Under the pieces are notes generated by a model, which had not been told where the DNA came from, did no database searches, and saw nothing but the letters and a program-made list of their open reading frames with translations. From Acidimicrobiaceae bacterium (GTDB lineage: Bacteria; Actinomycetota; Acidimicrobiia; Acidimicrobiales; RAAP-2): 64,000 bases of DNA. A program made the translations under genes and the position numbers. This document shows positions 41,866 through 49,895 of this stretch, piece by piece (the stretch's first letter is position 1; every line of letters begins with the position of its first letter). Where the stretch lies: positions 254,049-318,048 of the forward strand of contig PMOI01000004.1 of the NCBI GenBank assembly GCA_003162475.1, written 5' to 3'.

Positions 41866-42158
41866 TCCGGGTCGTTCTCCCGGCCCACCTGAAGACACTC
41901 GTCAACGACCGTCGGGAAATCAAACTCGAGGTGGCCGGTGACGTTACGCAGCGATCGGTGATCGACGCACTCGAGGCGCGTTTTCCGGTGCTACTCGGCA
42001 CCATTCGCGACCCCGTCACGCAGAAGCGCCGTTCGTTCGTTCGCTTCTTCGCGTGCGAGGAAGACCTGTCGCACGAATCTCTGGACGCGCCACTTCCCGA
42101 CGCAGTGATGTCAGGGTCCGAGGTTTTCTACATCGTGGGAGCGATGGCGGGCGGCTAA
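41862..42158 (+). CDS. MoaD/ThiS-like ubiquitin-fold sulfur carrier
   Basis: The protein has 98 residues, starting at ATG 41862 inside the stop of the Asp-box gene (ATGA). The beta-grasp fold is visible in [42 protein letters not shown], and the last strands [13 protein letters not shown]. The C-terminal Gly-Gly is intact, as required for adenylation and thiocarboxylate formation. It is longer than MoaD (about 80) because of an inserted [19 protein letters not shown] loop. The true moaD gene is elsewhere in the window (43015), so this is probably a carrier for a different pathway with the Asp-box protein. Confidence 0.82.
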   Translation: MIRVVLPAHLKTLVNDRREIKLEVAGDVTQRSVIDALEARFPVLLGTIRDPVTQKRRSFVRFFACEEDLSHESLDAPLPDAVMSGSEVFYIVGAMAGG

Positions 42159-42267
42159 CGGGCGACTTCTGCGTGTTATCGAGAATCGCATGCTTGACTC
42201 TGCGACCTACTGGACACACACCGAAGCACTTTAAGGTCGCGCAATATCGAAACCGAGGGTTACACGG

Positions 42268-42405
42268 CTAATCAAGCATCGGCAGGTGATGCTCTTCATG
42301 TTTGGAGTGTCCATGGCAAAATGCCCTCGAACAATTCGGGCAGATCATTTCAGCGTCTCTAATGCATCCGGAGTTTGAGCATCCCCCATCGATCGGTGTA
42401 GTCAT
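42268..42405 (-). CDS. 45-residue AN1/zinc-ribbon-like small protein
   Basis: ATG 42405 lies behind GAAAGGAACGCC, a good ribosome site; the frame ends at TAG 42268-42270. The 45-residue peptide has a Cys/His pattern C-x4-C-x7-C-x2-C-x4-C-x-H-x-H-x2-H-x2-HH, seen in GGCSNSGC, ICPNCSRAFCHGHSKHEEHH. It resembles a shortened AN1 or B-box-type zinc finger binding one or two Zn2+ ions. It is divergent from mogA with a 145-bp spacer. The function is unknown. The dense ligand set on a good site makes a chance frame unlikely. Confidence 0.7.
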   Translation of the reverse strand: MTTPIDGGCSNSGCIRDAEMICPNCSRAFCHGHSKHEEHHLPMLD

Positions 42406-42421
42406 GGCGTTCCTTTCTTTT

Positions 42422-42438
42422 CGGAGTTGATTACTCCG
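42422..42438. promoter_or_regulatory. Inverted repeat CGGAGT-N5-ACTCCG
   Basis: Perfect 6-bp arms flank TGATT, 17 bp upstream of the zinc-finger start codon and 112 bp upstream of mogA. The site lies in the shared divergent promoter region and could control either gene. Confidence 0.35.
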
Positions 42439-42442
42439 TCAG

Positions 42443-42487
42443 TTGGACCGTAGTGATGGTCGCTGCACAATTCAAATCACGGTCCAA
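42443..42487 (+). promoter_or_regulatory. Long hairpin upstream of mogA (TTGGACC...GGTCCAA)
   Basis: Arms 42443-42449 (TTGGACC) and 42481-42487 pair over 7 bp and continue as GTGAT/ATCAC (42453-42457 and 42476-42480) after a 3-nt bulge, giving 12 bp around an 18-nt loop. It lies 63 nt before the mogA start. It could be a 5'-UTR element or an operator; it is not a recognised molybdenum-cofactor riboswitch. Confidence 0.35.
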
Positions 42488-42550
42488 AGACCAGGAGACA
42501 AGAACGGCGAGTAGACGCTCTCCAGGTTGTTCATCACCTACGCTCAGGGA

Positions 42551-43057
42551 ATGAACTTCGCCGCCAAGATACTCATCGTCTCGGACACAGCATTCGCACG
42601 CGTACGAGAGGATCTGACTGGTCCTCTGTTGACGACACAACTTGAAGAAGCGGGATTCGACGTCGTCGAAACCTTTCTCATTCCTGACGGCGAGGAGTCC
42701 GTTTCGCTCGCGCTGCGATCAATTGTCGAGGAGTTCAGTGGACTCATCGTCACCTCGGGGGGGACAGGATTCTCGCCGCGCGACCAGACCCCCGAAGGGA
42801 CGTTGCAAGTCCTTGATCGAGAGGCGCCTGGACTCAGTGAGGCGATGCGCTTGGTGAATCCCCTTGGGCGGCTCTCGCGCGCACGAGCCGGCACGGCCGG
42901 AAGCTGCCTGATACTGAACTGCCCGGGATCACCGAAGGGGGCCGTCGAGTGTCTGGGCGCGGTGCTGGACGTCGTCCCGCACGCGCTGGCGCTTCTCTTC
43001 GAAGAAAGCGCGCCTCACCCGCCCGATATAGGCGGCAGTACTGCAACCTCGTCGTAA
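42551..43057 (+). CDS. mogA: Molybdopterin adenylyltransferase, MogA/MoaB family
   Basis: The protein has 168 residues from ATG 42551; the in-frame start at 42527 adds eight residues. The family motifs are KILIVSDTAFARVREDLTGP, SGLIVTSGGTGFSPRDQTPEGT and TAGSCLILNCPGSPKGAVECL. It adenylylates molybdopterin before molybdenum insertion by MoeA. It is the only + strand gene in this part of the locus and overlaps the 3' end of moaD tail to tail by 43 nt. No typical ribosome site precedes it. Confidence 0.9.
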   Translation: MNFAAKILIVSDTAFARVREDLTGPLLTTQLEEAGFDVVETFLIPDGEESVSLALRSIVEEFSGLIVTSGGTGFSPRDQTPEGTLQVLDREAPGLSEAMRLVNPLGRLSRARAGTAGSCLILNCPGSPKGAVECLGAVLDVVPHALALLFEESAPHPPDIGGSTATSS

Positions 43058-43251
43058 GACGCGACGAGGGCGTCTCGGTCTGCTGGCTCGCCGTTCAGCC
43101 AGACCTGACTGACGTCGAGAATCTCTTGGAACTTCGTTCCGTACCGGATGACGGCCTCACTCAGCACCGCGTCAAGTGTTGAACCTTCGACGACGTCGTT
43201 TCGCACGCCGGCGATTTCACGAGCTGGACCGAGGAGGAGGAGCCGTGCCAT
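43015..43251 (-). CDS. moaD: Molybdopterin synthase sulfur carrier subunit
   Basis: The protein has 78 residues from ATG 43251 with GGAGGAGGAG upstream. It is the small ubiquitin-fold subunit of molybdopterin synthase. The C-terminal tail AVLPPISGG ends in Gly-Gly, which is thiocarboxylated and delivers sulfur to the MoaE active site. It starts 1 nt after the moeA stop. Its last 43 nt, including the codons of the Gly-Gly tail, overlap the mogA coding end on the other strand. Confidence 0.92.
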   Translation of the reverse strand: MARLLLLGPAREIAGVRNDVVEGSTLDAVLSEAVIRYGTKFQEILDVSQVWLNGEPADRDALVASYDEVAVLPPISGG

Positions 43252-43252
43252 A

Positions 43253-44494
43253 TCACGCGCCGTTCAGTTGATTGGCGTCGAGAATCATGGCCGGAACCAT
43301 CTGTCCAACGTCGAAACCATCGCCGTCAGGAACCATCGCGATGGCGTTGGTCTCGGTGATGGCACGCAGCAGATGTGACGCTTGGCGGGCCGCGCTCTCA
43401 ATATGAACTCGTCCATCGTCCTGAACTCTGGCGACAACGTGCACGAGATGGAGCTTCCCGTCTCGGCGCCGAGGCATTGGACAGTCGAGAACCATATTGA
43501 TGGTCGGTCGGTCGAGCTCCTTGAATCCGGCGAGCAAGCGCAACGCGGGGCGCACGAAGAGCTCGAAACCAACGAGCGTCGACACGGGATTGCCCGCCAG
43601 TCCGAAGAAGGGCGTGCCATCGGGGGCGACGCCAAAGGCGAAGGGTTTGCCGGGCCTGATCGCCACCTGCATCGAAGAAGCGTTCTCGCCGCACAACTCT
43701 GCGAGCACTGATTTGACGAAGTCGGCGTCGCCCACGCTCACCCCACCCGTCGAGATGATGGCGTCGCATTCGATAACGCCTCGTTGGAAGCCAGCCCCGA
43801 TCTCGTCCGGGGTATCACCGACGATTCCAAGGTCCACGGGAGTGAAGCCCGACTGGGACAGTGACGCCAAGAGAGAAGGTCGGTTGGAGTCTCGAATCTT
43901 GCTCGGCGCCAATTCACCGCTGGCGTCGGAGAGTTCGTTGCCCGTTGACAACACGCCGACACGGGGACGCGGGTGAGCGTGTACTGACGTCACGCCTTGG
44001 CTGGCCAGGACGCCGAGGAGTGCGGGGCCGAGGTGGTCGCCGGGCCTGACGAGCGCTTGACCAACGGTGATGTCCTCGCCGACGAGTCGCACGAACTCGC
44101 CGGGACGAGCGGCGCGTTGGATGAGCACGGTCGAGCCGTCCGAGTCGACGGTCGCCTCTTCTCGCATGGTGACACTGTCGGCACCCTCGGGCATCGGGGC
44201 GCCCGTCATGATGCGCATGGCCTCGCCTTGGCCTACGTGGGTCGAAGCGAAGCCACCAGCGAAGATCGCGTCAGTGATCCGAAGGCGAACCGACCCGCCT
44301 TCGGTGTCGACGGCCCTGAGCGCGAAGCCGTCCATTGCGGAGTTGGCGAATCGAGGTGAGGGTTCTCGAGCCGTGACGACCTCAGCGGCGACGCAGCCGA
44401 GTGCGTCCTCGAGCGAGAGTTGGGTGGGGGCGAGTGGGTTAAGTCCCCGTAGGACGAACTGGCGCGCTTCGCCTAGTGAGATCACAGAGACCAC
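43253..44494 (-). CDS. moeA: Molybdopterin molybdenumtransferase
   Basis: The protein has 413 residues from 44494. It inserts molybdate into adenylylated molybdopterin. Motifs are the N-terminal LEDALGCVAAEVVTAREPSPRFANSAMDGFALR, the MogA-like central domain with GVLSTGNELSDASGELAP and IISTGGVSVGDADFVK, and FGVAPDGTPFFGLAGNPVSTLVGFE. The C-terminal domain IV is present (residues 330-405). Length and domain order are standard. It lies between moaE and moaD in one operon on the minus strand. Confidence 0.95.
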   Translation of the reverse strand: MVSVISLGEARQFVLRGLNPLAPTQLSLEDALGCVAAEVVTAREPSPRFANSAMDGFALRAVDTEGGSVRLRITDAIFAGGFASTHVGQGEAMRIMTGAPMPEGADSVTMREEATVDSDGSTVLIQRAARPGEFVRLVGEDITVGQALVRPGDHLGPALLGVLASQGVTSVHAHPRPRVGVLSTGNELSDASGELAPSKIRDSNRPSLLASLSQSGFTPVDLGIVGDTPDEIGAGFQRGVIECDAIISTGGVSVGDADFVKSVLAELCGENASSMQVAIRPGKPFAFGVAPDGTPFFGLAGNPVSTLVGFELFVRPALRLLAGFKELDRPTINMVLDCPMPRRRDGKLHLVHVVARVQDDGRVHIESAARQASHLLRAITETNAIAMVPDGDGFDVGQMVPAMILDANQLNGA

Positions 44495-44525
44495 GGCCTT
44501 TTCGACACGTGCACTGTTGCGGTCC

Positions 44526-45002
44526 TCATTGGTCCCGAGCGTTCAGAATGGGTGAGGAGTCGTCGCTCCAGGCTGATCCGCCCTCCCAGATCTCGCGCTT
44601 CCACATCGGCACACTTACCTTGAGTGTGTCGATGCAGTACTTCGCGGCGTCGAACGCGGTGTCGCGGTGGGGCGACGAGACCGCGACGATGACCGTTGCG
44701 TCGGAGAGCTCGACCCGGCCGATCCGGTGATGGATCGCGACGGCTTCTACGGAGGGCCAACGCACCCGAGCCTCGTCAATCACCTCGTGGATGCGTTTTT
44801 CTGCCAACTCGATGCTGGTCTCGTATTCGAGCGCGAGCACGTTCTCTCGAGCGGAAGAGTTGTCGCGTACGACGCCGCTAAAGGTCACGACGGCGCCGCA
44901 GTTTGGGTGCGTGGCCCAGGTGGTGAGCGCATCGAGCGATAGTGGGTCGGGCGTGACCAAAACCCAGTTCGACGTTGGAGTGGACGGCATTCGCCTCATC
45001 AT
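44526..45002 (-). CDS. moaE: Molybdopterin synthase catalytic subunit
   Basis: The protein has 158 residues from ATG 45002 (GGAG 9 nt upstream); ATG 44990 and GTG 45062 are alternatives. It converts precursor Z (cyclic pyranopterin phosphate) to molybdopterin with sulfur from MoaD. Conserved parts are CGAVVTFSGVVRDNSSAREN, LEYETSIELAEKRIHEV, VEAVAIHHRIGRVELSDATVIVAVSSPHRDTAFDA, and the active-site lysines in KVSVPMWKREIWEGGSAW. It heads the moaE-moeA-moaD operon, 31 bp before moeA. Confidence 0.93.
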   Translation of the reverse strand: MMRRMPSTPTSNWVLVTPDPLSLDALTTWATHPNCGAVVTFSGVVRDNSSARENVLALEYETSIELAEKRIHEVIDEARVRWPSVEAVAIHHRIGRVELSDATVIVAVSSPHRDTAFDAAKYCIDTLKVSVPMWKREIWEGGSAWSDDSSPILNARDQ

Positions 45003-45053
45003 ATAGTCGTGCTCCACGTACTCCCTGGGCGACGACTCGGTGGTTTTTGCTTT

Positions 45054-45074
45054 GACGCTCACTGAGCGAGCGTC
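45054..45074. promoter_or_regulatory. Inverted repeat GACGCTC-N7-GAGCGTC upstream of moaE
   Basis: Perfect 7-bp arms (45054-45060 and 45068-45074) lie between moaE and modA, 52 bp before the moaE start. A shared molybdenum-responsive operator is possible, but it does not match the E. coli ModE consensus. Confidence 0.35.
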
Positions 45075-45289
45075 GATTCCCCGCGACGTTGGGTCTTGTC
45101 GGACTGCATCATCAACACCGTTGTTGAGTTAGATGCTGACGCCGTCGTTGAAGGGCAGTCGATCGAACGAGAGTAAGTCTCTTCGAACCTCGACTACGCA
45201 AATACGGTGATTTTGGCCGAATCTGAAATGTTTTACGCGGCTTTTCGCGCGATGTTACTGTAAGTGCACAGCTGGTGGGAGGCGTGATC

Positions 45290-46231
45290 GTGGAAGGTTT
45301 GTCAGTCCATTCCGGAATTTCATCGCGGATCCACTCGTGGCGTCGGGTGACGACAGCGGCCGCGGCGGCGCTGATCGTGGTGGCTGCTCTGACCGGCTTG
45401 TCGGGGAATACTCGGGCGGGTGCCGCGAGCCATCCGAAGGCCTCGGGCAAGGTCATCGTCCTCTACGCCGGGTCGTTACTCGACCTCATGCAACAACAGA
45501 TCGGCCCAGCGTTTCACAAGGCCACCGGTTACACGGTGAGTGGATTCTCCAATGGGTCCAGCGCCCTTGCGACGGAGATCAAGGGTGGAACACAAGTGGG
45601 CGACGTGTTCATCAGCGCCTCGCCTAAAGCGGACGCGTCACTCCAGGGAACCGGCAACGGCGATTGGGTTTCGACCTATCAAGAGTTTGGGACCTCGACC
45701 CTGGTGTTGGGCTATAACCCGAAGTCGAAGTACGCCAAAGACCTCTTGACGAAGCGGTGGTTCAATGTCGTGGACCTCCCGAACTTCCTACTCGGGCGAA
45801 CCGACCCCGCGACCGACCCGAAGGGTGTCCTCGCCGTTGACGCGTTGAACGGTGTCGCCCTCAGTTTTGGCATACCTCGACTCAACGCGCTCGCAACCTC
45901 GACGTCGAATATCTTCCCGGAGACGGCACTCGTCGGTGAGATTCAAGCCGGTCAGCTTGACGCCGGGTTCTTCTACGCCGTCGAGGCGGCGGCTGCTCAC
46001 CTCAAGACGGTGCCGCTTACCGGTACGGGGTTGGCCGCCGAGTACACCGTGGCGATACTGAATCGTGCGCCCGACGGGACCGCTTCGAAGTCGTTCGTGA
46101 AGTTCCTACTCAGTGCTGCGGGACAGAAGATCTTGAAGAAGAACGGCGTCGCGTCACTCTTTCCGCCGGTACTCTTCGCCGCTTCATCGGGAACCACCAC
46201 GACCATCGCGTCCACCACCACGACGACGTGA
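45290..46231 (+). CDS. modA: Molybdate/tungstate ABC transporter substrate-binding protein
   Basis: The protein has 313 residues from GTG 45290, behind GGGAGG. It is nearest in style to WtpA/ModA binding proteins: VIVLYAGSLLDLMQQQIGPAFHK, the oxyanion-binding GFSNGSSALATEI and GDVFISASPKADASL, and YNPKSKYAKDLL. The signal peptide (residues 20-45) has no lipobox Cys, unusual for a Gram-positive binding protein, so it may remain membrane-anchored or be released. The C-terminus has an extra Thr-rich tail (SSGTTTTIASTTTTT). Its TGA overlaps the GTG of the fused modBC gene. The selectivity for molybdate against tungstate is not decided by sequence. Confidence 0.88.
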   Translation: MEGLSVHSGISSRIHSWRRVTTAAAAALIVVAALTGLSGNTRAGAASHPKASGKVIVLYAGSLLDLMQQQIGPAFHKATGYTVSGFSNGSSALATEIKGGTQVGDVFISASPKADASLQGTGNGDWVSTYQEFGTSTLVLGYNPKSKYAKDLLTKRWFNVVDLPNFLLGRTDPATDPKGVLAVDALNGVALSFGIPRLNALATSTSNIFPETALVGEIQAGQLDAGFFYAVEAAAAHLKTVPLTGTGLAAEYTVAILNRAPDGTASKSFVKFLLSAAGQKILKKNGVASLFPPVLFAASSGTTTTIASTTTTT

Positions 46232-48081
46232 GTTCAGCGAGGGCTCTGAAGAGCCCTCTTCTCTGGCTTGGCGGATTGATCGTCGTCTACTTGGGTTATC
46301 CCTTGGCGGCGTTCGCGGTTCGCTTCGTAACGTCGCCCCAGCGTGGTTTTCATGTTCCGGGCCTGTTCCCGGCGCTGTGGGTTTCGATCATCGGCGCCAC
46401 GATCGCACTCGCTCTCTCCACGTTGTTCGGCGTACCTCTCGCCTTCCTCTTGGCTCGTTCGAAGGGACGATTCGCCGCCTTCGTGGGGTTGGTAGTCCAG
46501 ATCCCACTTGCCTTACCACCCCTCATGAGCGGGATCGTGCTGGTGTACATCGTCGGGCCGTACACGTTCCTTGGTCAACTCTTTGGCCGACATCTCACTG
46601 ATTCGATGATCGGTGTCGTGATCGCGATGACGTTCGTATCCTCGCCGTTCTTGATCGTCGCGGCGCGCGCCGCGTTCGCTTCCATCGACCAGGGGCTGTT
46701 GGACGTCGCGGCAACGCTCGGCCATTCCGAGATGTCGCGCTTCTTGCGCGTCGCGGTCCCGGGCGCGGGTCACGGTATTCGAGCCGGCATGCTCCTCACG
46801 TGGCTACGGGCGTTTGGCGAGTACGGCGCCGTCGTCATCCTGGCCTACAACCCGGCGTCGCTGCCGATCTACACCTACAACCAGTTCAGCGGAAGGGGAC
46901 TGCCCACGACATTGGCGCCCACCGCGTTGGCCCTCGGCGTCGCGGTCGTCGTCGTGCTGCTCAGCCGAGTCAAACTCCCGATTTCATCGTCACGTTCGAT
47001 GATCCCCTCAACCAGGAGACCGCCCGAGACGGTCACGTCGCAGCCCGTTCGCTTCGCGCTCGATCATCACCTCGGTTCCTTTCACCTCGAAATGGTCCAC
47101 GATTCCAAAGCGCGGCACCTGGGCGTGCTCGGTCCCTCGGGCTCAGGAAAGTCGGCGCTGCTGCGTTGCTTGGCCGGCCTCTACGGTTCATCGCCCGGAC
47201 CCGTTTGGTACGGCGACCAGTCCGTCGAGGACGTCGCCGTTGAGCGACGTGGTGTTGGCTACGTTGCCCAGGGATTCTCACTCTTTCCTCATCTGACGGT
47301 GTGGCGCCAGTTGATGTTCGCGAAGGGCGCGACCCCTGATCTCGCCGCGTACTGGATCGAGCATCTTCACCTCCTAGGCCTCGAGAGTCGATTGCCGTCG
47401 GAACTTTCCGGAGGAGAGCGCCAACGAGTGGGCTTAGCCCAAGTGCTCTGTCGCTCACCGAGGGTGCTACTCCTTGACGAGCCGTTCTCGGCACTTGACG
47501 TGCCGGTACGCCTCGAGCTTCGTCGTGAACTTCGCCGCTTGCAGCGAGAGACCGGTCTGGCGACGGTGCTGGTGACGCACGACCCCGAGGAAGCCGCGTT
47601 CCTCTCCGATGAGTTAATGGTCATCGCCGACGGAAGAGTGTTGCAATCGGGCACCAGTCGCGCGGTGTTTTCACGACCGGCGTCCGCGAAGGTCGCCACG
47701 TTGGTGGGCGTCGAAAACTTGAATCTGGCGCGAGTGGCGACGTCGAACTCACTTGACATCAACGGAACAGTGGTGGCCATCAATCCAACCGATATTTTGC
47801 CCGGCACCTCAGTGCTCTGGAGCATTCGACCGGAACGAGTGTCGGTCGCGAGTGATTTCGAAAGTGGTGATGTCGTCAGTGAGCCTCGCGTTGCGCTGCG
47901 GGGATTGCTCAGTGACGTCGCCGACACCGGTACCGCCTACGACCTCTTCGTCAGCGTTGGCGAAGGGTGTGAGATCAAGGCCAGAACCTGGGGATCACTC
48001 GACGTCGACGTAGGGTCGCGCTGTCGCGTGGAACTGGACCCTGAGGCGATATCTCTTTGGGCGGTGCCGACGATTCCTTAA
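46228..48081 (+). CDS. modBC: Fused molybdate ABC transporter permease-ATPase (ModB-ModC)
   Basis: The protein has 617 residues from GTG 46228, which overlaps the modA stop (GTGA). Residues 1-255 are the permease with six helices and the EAA-type loop TLGHSEMSRFLRVAVPGAGHG. Residues 270-500 are the ATPase: Walker A GPSGSGKSALL, signature SELSGGERQRVGLAQ, Walker B VLLLDEPFSALD, switch VTHDPEEA. The C-terminal 100 residues form a TOBE/Mop-like molybdate-sensing domain (GVENLNLARV, then RPERVSV). ModB and ModC are usually separate proteins; the fusion links pore and engine one-to-one. Confidence 0.93.
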   Translation: MSSARALKSPLLWLGGLIVVYLGYPLAAFAVRFVTSPQRGFHVPGLFPALWVSIIGATIALALSTLFGVPLAFLLARSKGRFAAFVGLVVQIPLALPPLMSGIVLVYIVGPYTFLGQLFGRHLTDSMIGVVIAMTFVSSPFLIVAARAAFASIDQGLLDVAATLGHSEMSRFLRVAVPGAGHGIRAGMLLTWLRAFGEYGAVVILAYNPASLPIYTYNQFSGRGLPTTLAPTALALGVAVVVVLLSRVKLPISSSRSMIPSTRRPPETVTSQPVRFALDHHLGSFHLEMVHDSKARHLGVLGPSGSGKSALLRCLAGLYGSSPGPVWYGDQSVEDVAVERRGVGYVAQGFSLFPHLTVWRQLMFAKGATPDLAAYWIEHLHLLGLESRLPSELSGGERQRVGLAQVLCRSPRVLLLDEPFSALDVPVRLELRRELRRLQRETGLATVLVTHDPEEAAFLSDELMVIADGRVLQSGTSRAVFSRPASAKVATLVGVENLNLARVATSNSLDINGTVVAINPTDILPGTSVLWSIRPERVSVASDFESGDVVSEPRVALRGLLSDVADTGTAYDLFVSVGEGCEIKARTWGSLDVDVGSRCRVELDPEAISLWAVPTIP

Positions 48082-48149
48082 CGCCCCGTCAATTCTTCTG
48101 GCCTGTCACTGCCTTCATCAATGCCTAGCGCCGGACATACCCGGTGGGT

Positions 48150-48551
48150 TTAGAACTTGTCCGGGATCTCCACGCTCACGTTGGTGGCCTTCACCACGGC
48201 GTCGACGACGACACCGGGCGCCAGGCCCAGTTCGTCAGCGGCCTCGCGCGTGATGAGCGAGACGAATCGATGTGGTCCGGCCTGAATTTCGACCTGCGCG
48301 ACGACCTTGTCCTTCACGACCTTGGTCACGATGCCAACGAATCGATTGCGTGTCGACTGAGCACGAGGACTCTTTGGAGCCTGCGGACTGGCCTCGGCGA
48401 TAGCCGCTTTAGCGAGGTCGACACCTTCGAAGTAGCGCTTCCCGTCACTGTCGAGCGTCGACTTGATTCGACCCGCGTCGGCCCAGCGGCGAATGGTGTC
48501 GGCGCTCACCCCGAGTAGTTCAGCGGCCTGCGCGGCGCGGTACTTCACCAT
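48150..48551 (-). CDS. HTH-Mop molybdate-responsive regulator
   Basis: The protein has 133 residues from ATG 48551; a GTG two codons upstream is possible. Residues 3-55 form an excisionase/MerR-like helix-turn-helix (YRAAQAAELLGVSADTIRRWADAGRI, KRYFEGVDLA). After a Ser/Pro linker, residues 70-131 are a single Mop/TOBE domain (NRFVGIVTKVVKDKVVAQVEIQ, VSLITREAADELGLAPGVVVDAVVKATNVSVEIP) that binds molybdate as an oligomer. Such short HTH-Mop proteins replace ModE in Actinobacteria and can repress the mod genes. It lies convergent to modBC, its likely target. Confidence 0.88.
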   Translation of the reverse strand: MVKYRAAQAAELLGVSADTIRRWADAGRIKSTLDSDGKRYFEGVDLAKAAIAEASPQAPKSPRAQSTRNRFVGIVTKVVKDKVVAQVEIQAGPHRFVSLITREAADELGLAPGVVVDAVVKATNVSVEIPDKF

Positions 48552-48621
48552 GGTCACAGACTAATCAGCACGGCTGGTTCTATGGATCGAAAAGACACGC
48601 CATGATTCGACGGGCGCCGAC

Positions 48622-49779
48622 TCAGCCGCCGATCATGGACATGGAACGCGCGGGGCGCAAGAATCCAGGCTCGTTGATCGCGTGACCGGGAAACTTCTCC
48701 CACACGGCCTTTCGCAGCATCAGGGCGATCTCGTCGTCACTGCCGCCATCGCGCATCAGATCGCGGAGCGAGAATTCGTTGTCGGAGAACAGACAGTTTC
48801 GAATCGCCCCGTCCGACGTCAGGCGAAGTCGATTGCACGTGCCACAGAAGGGCTGCGTGACGCTGGAGATGAGTCCGATCTCCCCTAAGCCGTCCGCGAA
48901 CTTGAACCGCTCCGCAGGAGCGGAACCTCCGACGTCGACGGCACGTAGTGGCCACACCGCGTTTATTCGTTCAAAGATCTCACGCCCCGGCACGAGCTGG
49001 GACTTGTCCCACTGGCCTTGGGCGTCGAGGGGCATGAATTCGATGAAACGCACGACGCGATTCGTTTCGCGAGCGAACGTGGCGAAGTCCAAGATCTCGT
49101 CATCGTTCTCTCCGCGAAGAATCACGACGTTGACCTTCAGTGGCGAGAGGCCGGCGACTTCGACAGCGTCCATCGCGCGCAACACCGTGTTGAGATCACC
49201 TCGGCGACGAATCGCGTTGAAGCGCTCTTCGCGCAACGAGTCGCAACTGATGTTCACGCGCTTCAGTCCAGCGTCGGCGAATGACTGAATTACCGGCGAC
49301 AGCAACATTCCGTTCGTCGTCATCGCAAGGTCCTTGAAGCCGATAGCTGACAGACGCGACACGAGGGATACCAAGTTCTTTCGCACCAGCGGCTCGCCTC
49401 CGGTGAGGCGCAGTGAGGAAACGCCCATCTCGTAGGCGACCGTGGCGACGCGTTCGATCTCCTCAAAGGTGAGGAGCGCTTCTCGGGGTTGGAACGTCAT
49501 GCCCACTTCGGGCATGCAGTAGACGCAGCGAAGATTGCAACGGTCGGTGACGGAGATCCGAAGATCATCGTGAACTCTCGAGTATCGGTCAACCAGGGGT
49601 CCAACAAGTGGCATCAGGAGGAAAGGATCGTCAATCCGGGACTTCAGTTCAGCGTTGTCTTCGCGTGGGTGCGGGCGCACTGAGACGGGTACGGCGGGCG
49701 CGGTGTGCGTGAGACGGGCGGGTTGCGCGGGTCGGGCGTCGAAACTCGCTGTCGCGATCGGGAAGTCAGACTCGGCCAC
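48622..49779 (-). CDS. moaA: GTP 3',8-cyclase
   Basis: The protein has 385 residues from GTG 49779. It is a radical-SAM enzyme that rearranges GTP in the first step of molybdenum cofactor synthesis. The N-terminal cluster is DRCNLRCVYCMPEVGM (C-x3-C-x2-C). The C-terminal cluster is TQPFCGTCNRLRLTSDGAIRNCLF. The C-terminal Gly-Gly (SMSMIGG), needed for activity, is intact. About 65 N-terminal residues precede the usual MoaA start and are poorly conserved; they may be a disordered extension or an over-long start choice. It is followed, with a gap, by moaC. Confidence 0.93.
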   Translation of the reverse strand: MAESDFPIATASFDARPAQPARLTHTAPAVPVSVRPHPREDNAELKSRIDDPFLLMPLVGPLVDRYSRVHDDLRISVTDRCNLRCVYCMPEVGMTFQPREALLTFEEIERVATVAYEMGVSSLRLTGGEPLVRKNLVSLVSRLSAIGFKDLAMTTNGMLLSPVIQSFADAGLKRVNISCDSLREERFNAIRRRGDLNTVLRAMDAVEVAGLSPLKVNVVILRGENDDEILDFATFARETNRVVRFIEFMPLDAQGQWDKSQLVPGREIFERINAVWPLRAVDVGGSAPAERFKFADGLGEIGLISSVTQPFCGTCNRLRLTSDGAIRNCLFSDNEFSLRDLMRDGGSDDEIALMLRKAVWEKFPGHAINEPGFLRPARSMSMIGG

Positions 49780-49895
49780 TGATGCCCATGCTAACGGTGG
49801 CCCGAACTACCACGAGGTGAGTTGAAATAGTCGTGCAGAGCTGATCAAGCGCCGATTCCCGTCTCACGTTGCTCTCGACCAGAGCGCCAGGGGGG

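Noticed and set aside
42443..42487. Molybdenum-cofactor riboswitch before mogA
   Set aside because: The element is a simple interrupted hairpin and lacks the multi-stem architecture of the known Moco riboswitch.
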